DNA from: Flavobacterium psychrophilum DSM 3660 = ATCC 49418
GTDB lineage: Bacteria; Bacteroidota; Bacteroidia; Flavobacteriales; Flavobacteriaceae
Assembly: GCF_002217405.1 (NCBI RefSeq)
Contig: NZ_MUHE01000028.1
Span: forward strand, 27,857 to 63,034
Direction: 5' to 3'
DNA length: 35,178 bases
The notes beneath the pieces were generated by a model. The model was not told the origin of the DNA. It was given only the letters and a program-made list of their open reading frames with translations, and did not search any database. Positions 1 through 7,799 of the stretch are shown here, one piece after another. The translations under genes and the position numbers were made by a program. Positions within the stretch are counted from its first letter, which is position 1, and each line of letters begins with the position of its first letter.

Positions 1-73
1 TTTATATAATCTGTAGAAATTTATAAAAATATTTTAAATCCGCAGCAAAAATTAATTAAATACCGATAAATTT

Positions 74-817
74 TTAATATTCTATTTTTCCAACGGATTT
101 CATTACTCGTAAAGTTTTGTTTTTCCTTTTTTCTACATAAGCCGAAGAGTTGGTTGCTTTATATTTTCTAGGATTTGGTAAAATTGATGCGATTGAGGCT
201 GCTTCGTATTTTGTTAAATTTTTAGCGCTTTTGTGAAACCAATGCTTGCTTGCGGCTTCCGCACCATATACCCCATCGCCCATTTCGATGCTGTTTAGGT
301 ACACTTCCATAATGCGTTCTTTGCCCCAAATAAGCTCTATCAAAACAGTAAAATAGGCTTCTAATCCTTTTCTGAGATAACTACGCCCTTGCCACAAGAA
401 AATATTTTTTGCGGTTTGTTGCGATATTGTACTGCCGCCTTTTAGTTTTTTGCCTTTCAAATTGCCACTAAAGGCTTTACTCATTGCCGAAAAATCGAAG
501 CCGTTGTGTTTTAAAAAAAGTCCGTCTTCGCTTGCAATAACTGCTTTTGGCAAATTAAGAGAAATATCTTCGAGAGGAACCCATTGGTGGCTGCAAACCA
601 TTTCTTTTCCTGCTTCGTGATGCTCGAAGGCTCGAAAAATCATGAGTGGTGTATAAAATATGGGGACAAATCTAAAAATGATTACCCAAAATACCGAAAG
701 CCCTACAAACCATAAGATACATTTGAATATAAAACTTTTTATTTTGCTTCCAAAACTTCTGTTTCCTTTTTTAGGAGTTGGTTTTAATTTTGGTTTTACT
801 ACTTTTTTTGTTGCCAT
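74..817 (-). CDS. mtgA: Monofunctional biosynthetic peptidoglycan glycosyltransferase
   Basis: Polymerises lipid II into glycan strands at the periplasmic face of the inner membrane. The 247-residue protein has a basic N-terminus, one membrane anchor at about 28-51 and a single GT51 domain. Motif 1 (ASEDGLFLKHNGFD) carries catalytic Glu97. Motif 2 is GGSTISQQ at 127-134, and motif 3 (KERIMEVYLNSIE) carries Glu171. No transpeptidase domain follows, which separates it from class A penicillin-binding proteins. I chose the ATG at 817, which overlaps the upstream stop as TAATG. An in-frame start at 892 would lie inside the upstream gene and add a tail without family character. It is last in a three-gene overlapping set, so it is probably translationally coupled to the oxidoreductase. 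The family assignment is firm. Confidence 0.95.
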   Translation of the reverse strand: MATKKVVKPKLKPTPKKGNRSFGSKIKSFIFKCILWFVGLSVFWVIIFRFVPIFYTPLMIFRAFEHHEAGKEMVCSHQWVPLEDISLNLPKAVIASEDGLFLKHNGFDFSAMSKAFSGNLKGKKLKGGSTISQQTAKNIFLWQGRSYLRKGLEAYFTVLIELIWGKERIMEVYLNSIEMGDGVYGAEAASKHWFHKSAKNLTKYEAASIASILPNPRKYKATNSSAYVEKRKNKTLRVMKSVGKIEY

Positions 818-1929
818 TATATTAAATCTGCTAGTTCTTGTCCTACTAAACTTCCTATTGCTACACCCATACCGCCCAACCGCACGCCACAATATACGTT
901 TTCTGACAAGGCTTCTACGATTGGTCTTTTGCTATTACCTAATCCCATAATCCCAGACCAGCGATGGGCAATTTTGAAATTTGTATTGGGCAAAATTACG
1001 GTTTTTAGCATTTCTTCTAGTTTGTTTTGTATGATTTCTGTTTCACCAAATTGCGAAGTGTTTTCGTCTTCAAAATTAAGGTTTCTGCCTCCGCCAAAAA
1101 GAATGCGATCATTTATATTTCTAAAATAATAATAGCCTTTGTCTAAATGAAACGTGCCTTTTATATCTAAATTTGGTATAGGTGCTGTAATTAAAACCTG
1201 TGCTCTGGCTGGTTTTACTTGGTTTTTAGTTAATTTTTCTGCAAAACCATTGGTGGCAAAAAGCAGTTTTTTTGTATTAAAAGTAAAATCGTTTGCTTGA
1301 ACCTGTACGTCTTTTTGATTGTCATGAAAGGTAGAAACAGTCTGGTTATTCAGAATTAAAATTCCGTTCGACTGTGCTTTTTTTAGTAAAGCTTGCATCA
1401 TGTTTCCGGTATCTATTTGTGCTTCAAAGGGATTGAAAATAGTATATTCCTGTATGTTATTGAAACCAAATCTATCAATATTTTTCTCGAAAACTTCTGC
1501 TTTAAAAATTGGCTTTAAAATATTGTTAATGAATGGTAACTTTTGCAAACACTCATAATAAGTAGATTCGTCATTTTTTAGAAACAATTCATATCCGCCG
1601 AAAGGCTTAAAGTCTAGAGCTTCGTCGCCCAGATTTTTTCTGAGTAATTGCAAGCCTTGCCAACGTTTTTGCACGAGTTGAATAACTTCTTCTTCTGTAT
1701 GTGATTTTAAATCGTCGATAATTTCCGACAAGCTTCCAAAACAAGCAAAACCTGCGTTTTTTGTACTGGCTCCCTCTGGCAGCATTCCTTTTTCTAGGAT
1801 AAGAATTTTGCTTTCAGGAAATTTTTCACGCAATCGCAATGCGGTATGAAGCCCTACAATACCGCTACCTACAATGGTATAATCTACATTTGTAAACCAA
1901 TTTTTGAGTTCCCAATAACTTAAATTCAT
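817..1929 (-). CDS. FAD-dependent oxidoreductase, DAO (D-amino acid/glycine oxidase-like) family
   Basis: A 370-residue cytosolic flavoprotein. The N-terminal Rossmann motif GSGIVG (residues 21-26) and the acidic end of beta-2 (LILEKG) bind FAD. The segment STKNAGFACFGS resembles the flavin-contact stretch of DAO-family amine oxidases. The C-terminal region (GIMGLGNSKRPIV and GGMGVAIGSLVGQ) closes the FAD site. The substrate is not readable from sequence; an amino acid or other amine is likely. Its start overlaps the histidine kinase stop by four bases (ATGA) and its stop overlaps the mtgA start by one (TAATG), so the three genes are almost certainly one transcript. The functional link between an amine oxidase and cell-wall synthesis is unclear. 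Confidence 0.85.
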   Translation of the reverse strand: MNLSYWELKNWFTNVDYTIVGSGIVGLHTALRLREKFPESKILILEKGMLPEGASTKNAGFACFGSLSEIIDDLKSHTEEEVIQLVQKRWQGLQLLRKNLGDEALDFKPFGGYELFLKNDESTYYECLQKLPFINNILKPIFKAEVFEKNIDRFGFNNIQEYTIFNPFEAQIDTGNMMQALLKKAQSNGILILNNQTVSTFHDNQKDVQVQANDFTFNTKKLLFATNGFAEKLTKNQVKPARAQVLITAPIPNLDIKGTFHLDKGYYYFRNINDRILFGGGRNLNFEDENTSQFGETEIIQNKLEEMLKTVILPNTNFKIAHRWSGIMGLGNSKRPIVEALSENVYCGVRLGGMGVAIGSLVGQELADLI

Positions 1930-3071
1930 CGTTTAAAACTTATTTCGATTGTTGTTCCTTTATTAAGTTCAGATTGTAATACTTTTATCCTTCCGTTGTG
2001 GTATTCTTCGACAATTCTTTTGGTTAATGACAACCCCAATCCCCAGCCTCTTTTTTTGGTTGTAAAACCAGGTTCGAAGATGGTTTTAAATTGATTTTTA
2101 GGAATTCCTTTGCCAGAATCGGTTATTTTTATTTTAGTAGTTTTCCAATCGTCTTCAATAATTATGGCAATAGAACCTCGTCCTTTCATGGCATCTATGG
2201 CATTTTTTACTAAATTTTCTATTGTCCAGCTGTGCAAGATTGGATTTATCGAAATTGGTATTTTATGTTCGGGTGCTTTAAAGGTAAAAATAACTTGTTT
2301 AGAAAACCGAGATTGCAAATATTCGTAAGATTTTTGGGTTTCTTCAACCAAATCTGTTTGCTCTAAAACAGGTTCAGAGCCAATTTTCGAAAATCTATCG
2401 GTAATGTTTAATAATCGGTGAATATCTTTTTCTATTTCTTCGACCATGGTTTCATCTACATTATCGGATTTCATAATTTCGACCCAACCAATGAGAGAGG
2501 ACAATGGCGTCCCTATTTGATGTGCTGTTTCCTTTGCCATTCCTGCCCAAAGCTTGTTTTGTCCAGATATTTTATTGGTTTTATAATAATTGTAAACGAG
2601 TGCTCCAAATAAAAAAATAATTAGCAATAAGGCAATAGGATAATATTTTAATTTGTTTAATAACGGCGAATTTGTATAGTACAAATAATGAAATTTTCCT
2701 TTTACATATTCCATTTCAACCCGTTTGTTGGCGTTTTTAAAATTTAGTAAAAGTGCTTTTGCTTTTATCGAATCTTTAATAATTCTTTCATCAATATTAA
2801 TGGATTGCAAAATGCTGTCTTTCTCATTGGTTAACAATATAGGAATCGTGTTATTGTTAGATATAATTTGAAAAGGGAGGTCCAGATCAGTGTCTGACGA
2901 GGCATCGTTGATACTTTTTTGTGCCTCTGCCCATAATTCTATCTTTAAACGTTCTTCGTTTTTAAAAATTTGAAAAAAAGTATAGGTATTCCACAAAATC
3001 AGCACTGTGATTAAGAACGAGGAAATAATTAGAAACCAGCGAGTTGTGTTTTTATTATTTGAAAACTGCAT
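1926..3071 (-). CDS. Membrane sensor histidine kinase (orphan)
   Basis: A 381-residue inner-membrane kinase. Two transmembrane helices (about 13-35 and 143-161) bracket a roughly 105-residue periplasmic sensor region with no domain I recognise. The H-box ETAHQIGTPLSSL places the phospho-accepting His at 184. The HATPase domain follows with N-box ENLVKNAIDAM (285-295), G1 DSGKG (318-322) and G2 GWGLGL (342-347). No HAMP domain is obvious between TM2 and the H-box. No response regulator is encoded in the window, so the partner must lie elsewhere. It is the first gene of the overlapping set with the DAO oxidoreductase and mtgA, and is divergent from the flavin reductase gene. Kinase identity is secure; the signal is unknown. 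Confidence 0.93.
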   Translation of the reverse strand: MQFSNNKNTTRWFLIISSFLITVLILWNTYTFFQIFKNEERLKIELWAEAQKSINDASSDTDLDLPFQIISNNNTIPILLTNEKDSILQSINIDERIIKDSIKAKALLLNFKNANKRVEMEYVKGKFHYLYYTNSPLLNKLKYYPIALLLIIFLFGALVYNYYKTNKISGQNKLWAGMAKETAHQIGTPLSSLIGWVEIMKSDNVDETMVEEIEKDIHRLLNITDRFSKIGSEPVLEQTDLVEETQKSYEYLQSRFSKQVIFTFKAPEHKIPISINPILHSWTIENLVKNAIDAMKGRGSIAIIIEDDWKTTKIKITDSGKGIPKNQFKTIFEPGFTTKKRGWGLGLSLTKRIVEEYHNGRIKVLQSELNKGTTIEISFKR

Positions 3072-3149
3072 ATTTTATCTTGAGTGTATAAATATATAAA
3101 AAAAGGCGTTAATGATTCTCGATAATTATTTCTATTCAATTGCTTTTCT

Positions 3150-3157
3150 TATTTTTG
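3150..3157 (+). promoter_or_regulatory. Bacteroidetes -7 element before the flavin reductase gene
   Basis: TATTTTTG matches TAnnTTTG exactly, with TTTC at 3129-3132 in the -33 position (17-base spacer). The start site would fall just before the ATG at 3175, which argues for that ATG over the in-frame ATG at 3112. Confidence 0.5.
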
Positions 3158-3174
3158 TTGAAAATAAAATAATT

Positions 3175-4050
3175 ATGCTCAGCCTTTCTCCTAAAGACAT
3201 CACTACAGCACAACTACAAGGCTATTTGCAAGGAGCAGTAAGTCCTAGACCTATTGCGTTTGCCAGTACAATAGATGCTGATGGAAACCCAAATTTATCG
3301 CCATTTAGTTTTTTTAATGTTTTTAGTGCCAATCCGCCCATTCTTATTTTTTCCCCAGCAAGAAGAGTGCGTGATAATACCACAAAACACACTTTAGAAA
3401 ACGCAAAGACCACTCGCGAAGTGGTTATAAATGTGGTAAATTATGATATTGTACAACAAACCTCACTATCAAGTACAGAATATGCAGAAGGAATTAACGA
3501 ATTTTTAAAAGCTGGTTTAACACCCATTGCTTCCGATGTTGTAAAACCTTTTCGTGTGGCAGAATCGCCAGTTCAGTTTGAATGTAAAGTAAACGAAATT
3601 ATCGAATTAGGTCAGGAAGGTGGCGCAGGCAATTTAATTATTTGTGAAGTAGTTCGTATTCACATTAATGAAAATATTTTAGATAAAAACGGGGCTATCG
3701 ATCAATATAAAATCGATTTAGTATCGAGATTGGGAGGCAACTGGTATTCTCGTTCTAATAAAGGTTTGTTTGAAGTACCAAAACCATTAGTAACATTAGG
3801 AATTGGGGTAGATAATATCCCTAATTTTATAAAAGAAAGTACTGTTTTTGATGGAAATGATTTAGGTATGCTAGGAAATATCGAAGCATTGCCAAGTGAA
3901 GAAGAAATTACTATATTTGTACACGAAAATTTTGCCGTAAAAGGTGTTTTAAGTTCAGACGATGAGCAAAAAATACAGTTGAAAGCAAAAGAATATTTGA
4001 ATAATCAAGACGTACTTTCGGCATGGAAAGTATTATTAGCAAAACGATAA
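3175..4050 (+). CDS. Flavin reductase-like, FMN-binding split-barrel protein
   Basis: A 291-residue protein of the flavin reductase (FlaRed) family, which binds FMN and reduces flavin with NAD(P)H for partner oxygenases or other acceptors. The first 200 residues show the family pattern: GAVSPRPIAFASTID, then NLSPFSFFNVFSANPP and INVVNYDIVQQTSLSS. The C-terminal third extends beyond the minimal domain and includes an LGGNWYSR stretch. I use the ATG at 3175 because the family begins near LSPKDITTAQLQGY and a good -7 element lies at 3150-3157, downstream of the earlier possible start at 3112. DUF3127 begins three bases after its stop, so the two are probably co-transcribed. The physiological partner is unknown. 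Confidence 0.88.
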   Translation: MLSLSPKDITTAQLQGYLQGAVSPRPIAFASTIDADGNPNLSPFSFFNVFSANPPILIFSPARRVRDNTTKHTLENAKTTREVVINVVNYDIVQQTSLSSTEYAEGINEFLKAGLTPIASDVVKPFRVAESPVQFECKVNEIIELGQEGGAGNLIICEVVRIHINENILDKNGAIDQYKIDLVSRLGGNWYSRSNKGLFEVPKPLVTLGIGVDNIPNFIKESTVFDGNDLGMLGNIEALPSEEEITIFVHENFAVKGVLSSDDEQKIQLKAKEYLNNQDVLSAWKVLLAKR

Positions 4051-4053
4051 GTT

Positions 4054-4431
4054 ATGGAAGTTACAGGGAAAATTAAAGTGGTTGGGGCAGAGCAACAAAT
4101 TAGTGCCTCATTTAAAAAAAGAGAATTGGTTGTAACCACAGACGAACAATATCCACAATCGATAATGATAGAATTTGTTCAAGATAAAGCTGATTTATTA
4201 AACAGCTATAATGTTGGAGAAGATGTAAAAGTATCGATCAATTTAGGTGGTAGAGAATGGGTAAATCCGCAAGGCGAAACTAAATATTTTAACAGCATAA
4301 AAGGCTGGAGAATAGAGCGTTTAGCAACAGCACAAGCACCAAGCCCGCAATCGCCACCAATGCCAACTGCCGAAACATTCGAGCCAGCAGTAAGCTTTAA
4401 AGAAGAAGAACACGACGATTTACCTTTCTAA
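4054..4431 (+). CDS. DUF3127 domain protein
   Basis: A small 125-residue cytosolic protein of the DUF3127 family, typical of Bacteroidetes. The conserved part runs from MEVTGKIKVVG to about residue 90, with REWVNPQGETKYFNSIKGWR as the recognisable block. The tail (about 91-125) is rich in Pro, Gln and Ala and ends in acidic EEEHDDLPF. That layout of a compact beta-rich domain, flexible linker and acidic DDLPF-type tip resembles single-stranded DNA-binding protein C-termini. This is a similarity I see, not a demonstrated role. It follows the flavin reductase gene by three bases. Confidence 0.85.
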   Translation: MEVTGKIKVVGAEQQISASFKKRELVVTTDEQYPQSIMIEFVQDKADLLNSYNVGEDVKVSINLGGREWVNPQGETKYFNSIKGWRIERLATAQAPSPQSPPMPTAETFEPAVSFKEEEHDDLPF

Positions 4432-4440
4432 TTTTATTCT

Positions 4441-4549
4441 AACCACAAAGAACACTAAGTTTTACACAAAGTACACCAGTATTTTTAAATAAACTTAGTG
4501 TTTTTTTTGTTCTTAGTGCCACTGTGACTTCTTCGTGAACTTAGTGGTT
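4441..4549. repeat. Palindromic intergenic element bounded by AACCAC/GTGGTT
   Basis: Nearly the whole gap between DUF3127 and aat is an inverted structure. AACCAC at 4441-4446 is mirrored by GTGGTT at 4544-4549. A perfect 12-bp pair, AACACTAAGTTT (4451-4462) and AAACTTAGTGTT (4491-4502), forms an inner stem. Variants of CACTAAG/CTTAGTG recur several times inside. It may act as a terminator for the upstream pair (a T-run follows the inner stem), but its size and internal repetition look more like a dispersed REP or MITE-type element. Confidence 0.55.
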
Positions 4550-4562
4550 AAAAACATTAATT

Positions 4563-5198
4563 ATGCATTTTTTAACCCAAGAATTATCTTTTCCAAATAC
4601 AAATGAATCAACACGCGATGGTCTTTTGGCTATTGGTGGCGATTTATCTACCCAAAGATTGTTGTTGGCTTACGAAAACGGCATTTTTCCTTGGTTTGAA
4701 GAAGGGGAACCCATCATGTGGTGGTCGCCAAGACAAAGAATGGTTTTGTTTTTTGATGCATTGGTAGTTTCTCACAGTATGAGAAATGTTATCAATAAGA
4801 ATATTTTTAAGGTAACTTTTAATAAAGCCTTTCGAGAAGTAATTCAAAATTGTCAAAGTGTAAAAAGAGAAGGACAACATGGCACTTGGATTACCAATGA
4901 AATGATAGAATCGTATTGCAAACTCCATGAATTAGGCAAAGCAATCTCGGTCGAAATCTGGCAAAACGACACTTTAGTTGGCGGATTGTATGGTGTAGAT
5001 ATGTTTCCCGTTTTTTGTGGTGAAAGTATGTTTTCTAAAGTAAGTAATGCTTCGAAAATGGCATTTATTTCGCTGGCAGATTATCTAAAAACAAACCATT
5101 ACAATTTATTAGATTGCCAGATTTACAACGATCATTTAAATAGTTTGGGTTGCCGAGAAATTCCTAGAGATGAATTTTTGAAGTTTTTAAAAAAGTAA
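4563..5198 (+). CDS. aat: Leucyl/phenylalanyl-tRNA--protein transferase
   Basis: Transfers Leu or Phe from aminoacyl-tRNA to N-terminal Arg or Lys of proteins, marking them for N-degron proteolysis by ClpAP-type machinery in the cytosol. The 211-residue protein has the family hallmarks: LAIGGDLSTQRLLLAYENGIFPWF near the N-terminus, WWSPRQRMVLF at 53-63, HGTWIT, and VGGLYGVDMFPVFCGESMFS toward the C-terminus. It is slightly shorter than the E. coli enzyme but complete at both ends. The palindromic element at 4441-4549 separates it from the preceding genes. Its stop lies 12 bases from the convergent hydrolase stop. Confidence 0.96.
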   Translation: MHFLTQELSFPNTNESTRDGLLAIGGDLSTQRLLLAYENGIFPWFEEGEPIMWWSPRQRMVLFFDALVVSHSMRNVINKNIFKVTFNKAFREVIQNCQSVKREGQHGTWITNEMIESYCKLHELGKAISVEIWQNDTLVGGLYGVDMFPVFCGESMFSKVSNASKMAFISLADYLKTNHYNLLDCQIYNDHLNSLGCREIPRDEFLKFLKK

Positions 5199-5210
5199 TT
5201 TACAAAGAAT

Positions 5211-5987
5211 TTACTCATTTAAAAATGCCATTACATAATTGTTAATTTCCTTTTTTTGTTTATTATTTCCTCTATCATTCATGTCATTATGAATTGTATT
5301 TGGCAGTTTTATGATTTTTATTCCAAATTTTTCCTGTTCTTCAATAGTTGGCAAAACACCTTCGTCAGCAGGCTGGTCACTCGATCTAAGCGAATAGATT
5401 CTAGGTTGTTTAGTTCTTGGTAATTCCATACGTCTATTGTCTAATGAAATTATTTTATCCACTAAATCTGGGTATTTATGAGCAAATAAAACACTTATAT
5501 CTCCACCATTTGAATGCCCTATTAAAACGAGATGTTTGTAATCTAGTTCAGGCTTTGTTTTTTTTATTTCATTAAGAACAAAAAGTATATTTTCAGTTCC
5601 TCTTTCCCAAAACGGACGCCGAACAATTTGAGGAATTCCCATTTTAGGGATTAAGTCATCTGTGGGCAATTCCTGCTGGATACTTACTACAAAATACCCT
5701 TTGGAAGCCAGTTTTTTGGTTAAATAGGAGTAAGATTTATTTGCTCCTAGTCTGTTTTCACTATATCCGTGACTTAAAATTACCACCTTTTGGTTTTCAA
5801 TTTTTTTATCTGTTTTGGGAGAATAAAAAGCAACGGGTATTATTCTATTTCTCTCTTTGTCAAATAAATTTACAGTATCTAGTTTAACTTTAAATGTCGG
5901 AATAGTGTTTTGAAGATTTGTAACTTCGTTGTTTTTAATGCAACTTATTAAAAATAAGCTTACTAGAATTTTAAAATAGATTTTCAT
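5211..5987 (-). CDS. Alpha/beta-hydrolase lipoprotein
   Basis: A 258-residue secreted hydrolase. The N-terminus is a lipoprotein signal ending in LISC, so Cys16 should be lipidated and the protein anchored in an envelope membrane. The hydrolase fold shows HG at 73-74 (oxyanion region), nucleophile Ser159 in the elbow GHSNGG, and a probable catalytic His233 in NTIHNDMND. Asp204 (RSSDQPADEG) is a plausible acid. The substrate is unknown; an ester or peptide-like bond is possible. It lies 24 bases downstream of tag on the same strand and may share its transcript. Confidence 0.82.
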   Translation of the reverse strand: MKIYFKILVSLFLISCIKNNEVTNLQNTIPTFKVKLDTVNLFDKERNRIIPVAFYSPKTDKKIENQKVVILSHGYSENRLGANKSYSYLTKKLASKGYFVVSIQQELPTDDLIPKMGIPQIVRRPFWERGTENILFVLNEIKKTKPELDYKHLVLIGHSNGGDISVLFAHKYPDLVDKIISLDNRRMELPRTKQPRIYSLRSSDQPADEGVLPTIEEQEKFGIKIIKLPNTIHNDMNDRGNNKQKKEINNYVMAFLNE

Positions 5988-6011
5988 TTTTTTATTTGAT
6001 ATTACTGTAAA

Positions 6012-6566
6012 TTATTCTCTTATCCAACAATCTTCCACATGATCGTTTACCATTCCTGTGGCTTGCATGTATGCGTACATCACGGTCGAACCCACAAATT
6101 TGAAGCCTCGTTTTTTTAAATCTTTACTCAAAGCGTCGGATATGGCTGTTGTTGCAGTAACCTCTTTTAGTGTTTTGGGTTTGTTGTCTATAGGTTTTTC
6201 ATCTACAAAACCCCAAATATATTGGCTAAAATTACCAAATTCTTCTTGAATTTTGATAAAAGCAATTGCGTTTGTTACTGCCGATTTTACTTTGAGTTTG
6301 TTTCTAATAATTCCTGCATTTTGCAATAATTGTTCTTGTTTTGCTTCGGAATAAGTTGCTATTTTTTTGTAATCGAAACTATCAAAGGCAAGACGAAAAT
6401 TTTCTCTTTTATTCAAAATAGTAATCCAACTTAAACCCGCCTGAAACGTTTCTAGGATTAAAAATTCGAATAAAGTTTGGTCATCATAAACGGGCTTTCC
6501 CCATTCGGCATCATGATATTCTTTATATAAATTACTGGACAAACACCAAGAACAACGATTTTTCAT
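6012..6566 (-). CDS. tag: DNA-3-methyladenine glycosylase I
   Basis: Base-excision repair enzyme that removes 3-methyladenine from alkylated DNA. The 184-residue length is typical. The zinc site is complete: Cys5 and His18 at the N-terminus (CSWC...YHDAEWG) and His176 and Cys180 at the C-terminus (NDHVEDCW). The helix-hairpin region (FEFLILETFQAGLSWITILNKR) and GFKFVGSTVMYAYMQATGMVNDH are characteristic. It is divergent from the thioredoxin-like gene; a CRP-like palindrome lies between them. The hydrolase gene follows closely. Confidence 0.97.
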   Translation of the reverse strand: MKNRCSWCLSSNLYKEYHDAEWGKPVYDDQTLFEFLILETFQAGLSWITILNKRENFRLAFDSFDYKKIATYSEAKQEQLLQNAGIIRNKLKVKSAVTNAIAFIKIQEEFGNFSQYIWGFVDEKPIDNKPKTLKEVTATTAISDALSKDLKKRGFKFVGSTVMYAYMQATGMVNDHVEDCWIRE

Positions 6567-6601
6567 AAAAAAATAATTTTAATTATAGCCATTTCAATAA
6601 A

Positions 6602-6615
6602 GTGACTTATATCAC
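6602..6615. promoter_or_regulatory. CRP/FNR-type palindrome between tag and the thioredoxin-like gene
   Basis: GTGACTTATATCAC fits GTGA-N6-TCAC, the core of CRP/FNR-superfamily operators. A further AGTGAC (6601-6606)/GTCACT (6633-6638) inverted pair overlaps it. The site sits 46 bases upstream of the plus-strand ATG and 36 bases upstream of tag, so it could act on either. No regulator gene of this family is in the window. Confidence 0.4.
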
Positions 6616-6660
6616 CTTTTAATAAGTAATTTGTCACTAAATTTACGTAAAATTAGTAAC

Positions 6661-7275
6661 ATGAAAACAATTATTGCTCAAGGTTTATTAAAATCGATTC
6701 CTTATTCTGAATACAGAAAAAGAATAACGGAGTTATTATTGCAAAACAAATCGACTGGAAACGAGCAGTCTGACGATTTATTGCAATATAGCAAATTGAA
6801 TGATACTAGAATGAATAGATTAGACAAAACGATTCGCATAGAAGAAAAGGTACTAAAATCTTTTAATTCACTTAAGAAAAAATATTATTGGTTGGTTATT
6901 AGTGAAAGTTGGTGTGGAGATGCGGCTCAGCTAATACCTGTTTTTAATAAAATTGCTAACGAATCTGAGTCTATCGAATTGAGATTAATTTTTAGAGATG
7001 AAAATGAGGCTTTAATGAACTTGTTTTTGACTAACGGAAGCAAATCTATTCCAAAAATAATTATTTTAGAAAAAGAAACCATGCAACTTAAAGGATCTTG
7101 GGGACCTAGACCCGAGGGCGCAGTAAATTTAATTAAAAGTTATAAAGAACAATACGGCATTGTTGATGAAACCGCAAAAACAGATTTACAATTATGGTAT
7201 TTACATGATAAAGGATTGAGTACTCAGAATGAGTTAGCTACTTTGATGCGTGATTTAGAGCAATTAGCAAATTAG
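6661..7275 (+). CDS. Thioredoxin-fold family protein with a single active-site cysteine
   Basis: A 204-residue cytosolic protein. The thioredoxin-like region begins near residue 73 (KYYWLVISESWCGDAAQLIPVFNKIA) and ends with the cis-Pro loop (SKSIPKIIIL). The active-site position reads Trp84-Cys85-Gly86-Asp87-Ala88, so the second CxxC cysteine is absent and dithiol exchange is not expected. This resembles the Thioredoxin_9-type family common in Bacteroidetes. I prefer the ATG at 6661; an upstream in-frame start at 6631 would put coding sequence over the likely promoter. Its last four bases overlap the convergent gene ending at 7272. Function is unassigned; a redox-adaptor or monothiol role is inference. 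Confidence 0.8.
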   Translation: MKTIIAQGLLKSIPYSEYRKRITELLLQNKSTGNEQSDDLLQYSKLNDTRMNRLDKTIRIEEKVLKSFNSLKKKYYWLVISESWCGDAAQLIPVFNKIANESESIELRLIFRDENEALMNLFLTNGSKSIPKIIILEKETMQLKGSWGPRPEGAVNLIKSYKEQYGIVDETAKTDLQLWYLHDKGLSTQNELATLMRDLEQLAN

Positions 7276-7799
7276 TAAAAAATAATTTTATTTATCCCTA
7301 TACTTATTGTGCCAAAGTCTTTGTAACCACTTATCGCAAAATTGTATAGAGATAAATCAGCAAAAAGAGTCAGATCGTCATCATTTTTATAGCCTATATT
7401 AAATTTTCTATAGGTTCCAGAAAGATTACCTCTTCCAATTGCCAATGCTTTTCCCCAACCAAACTGTAATGCTATTGCGCCTTGCCCAACTTCAAGATTT
7501 AGTCTGGTATTAAGAAAAATAGGCGCTACGACGAGTTTTTCGTTTATTTTCCAATCTATTCCTGAATGCAATCCAAACGAAATGTTTTCTTCGTAATGTA
7601 TTCCGTAACCAATTTTAGCGCTTAATCCGTCTGGGATAAACAGGTAGTCGTTTCTACTTCCGTCAGAATTTGTACTGCCATAAAACCCATTAGATTTGAA
7701 AGGCATAGAAAATTCAAATTGAGTATATCTAGCATCAAATTTTTGTGAAAAGGCACAAAAATTAAACAATAAAAAAAGAAGAGAGATTTTATAATTCAT
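7272..7799 (-). CDS. Putative outer-membrane beta-barrel-like protein, unknown function
   Basis: A 175-residue exported protein. The N-terminus (MNYKISLLFLLFNFCAFSQ) is a signal peptide. The mature part has alternating short strands rich in Gly and aromatics and ends in IIFY, with a terminal aromatic residue as in outer-membrane barrels. I chose the ATG at 7799, which overlaps the truB end by 11 bases; a TTG at 7811 is possible but unnecessary. It is the last gene of the ftsX-uppP-truB run. It is too short for a transporter and could be an 8-stranded barrel. No specific family is recognised. Confidence 0.6.
   Translation of the reverse strand: MNYKISLLFLLFNFCAFSQKFDARYTQFEFSMPFKSNGFYGSTNSDGSRNDYLFIPDGLSAKIGYGIHYEENISFGLHSGIDWKINEKLVVAPIFLNTRLNLEVGQGAIALQFGWGKALAIGRGNLSGTYRKFNIGYKNDDDLTLFADLSLYNFAISGYKDFGTISIGINKIIFY

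Noticed and set aside
818..892. N-terminal extension of MtgA to 892
   Set aside because: It lies inside the oxidoreductase gene and reads MWRAVGRYGCSNRK-like shadow sequence; the TAATG junction at 817 is the natural start.
660..950. Plus-strand reading frame across mtgA and the oxidoreductase
   Set aside because: Shadow of two well-supported minus-strand genes; hydrophobic composition arises from antisense reading.
3112..3174. Extended N-terminus of the flavin reductase
   Set aside because: A -7 element at 3150-3157 lies downstream of this start, and the added residues are not family-like.
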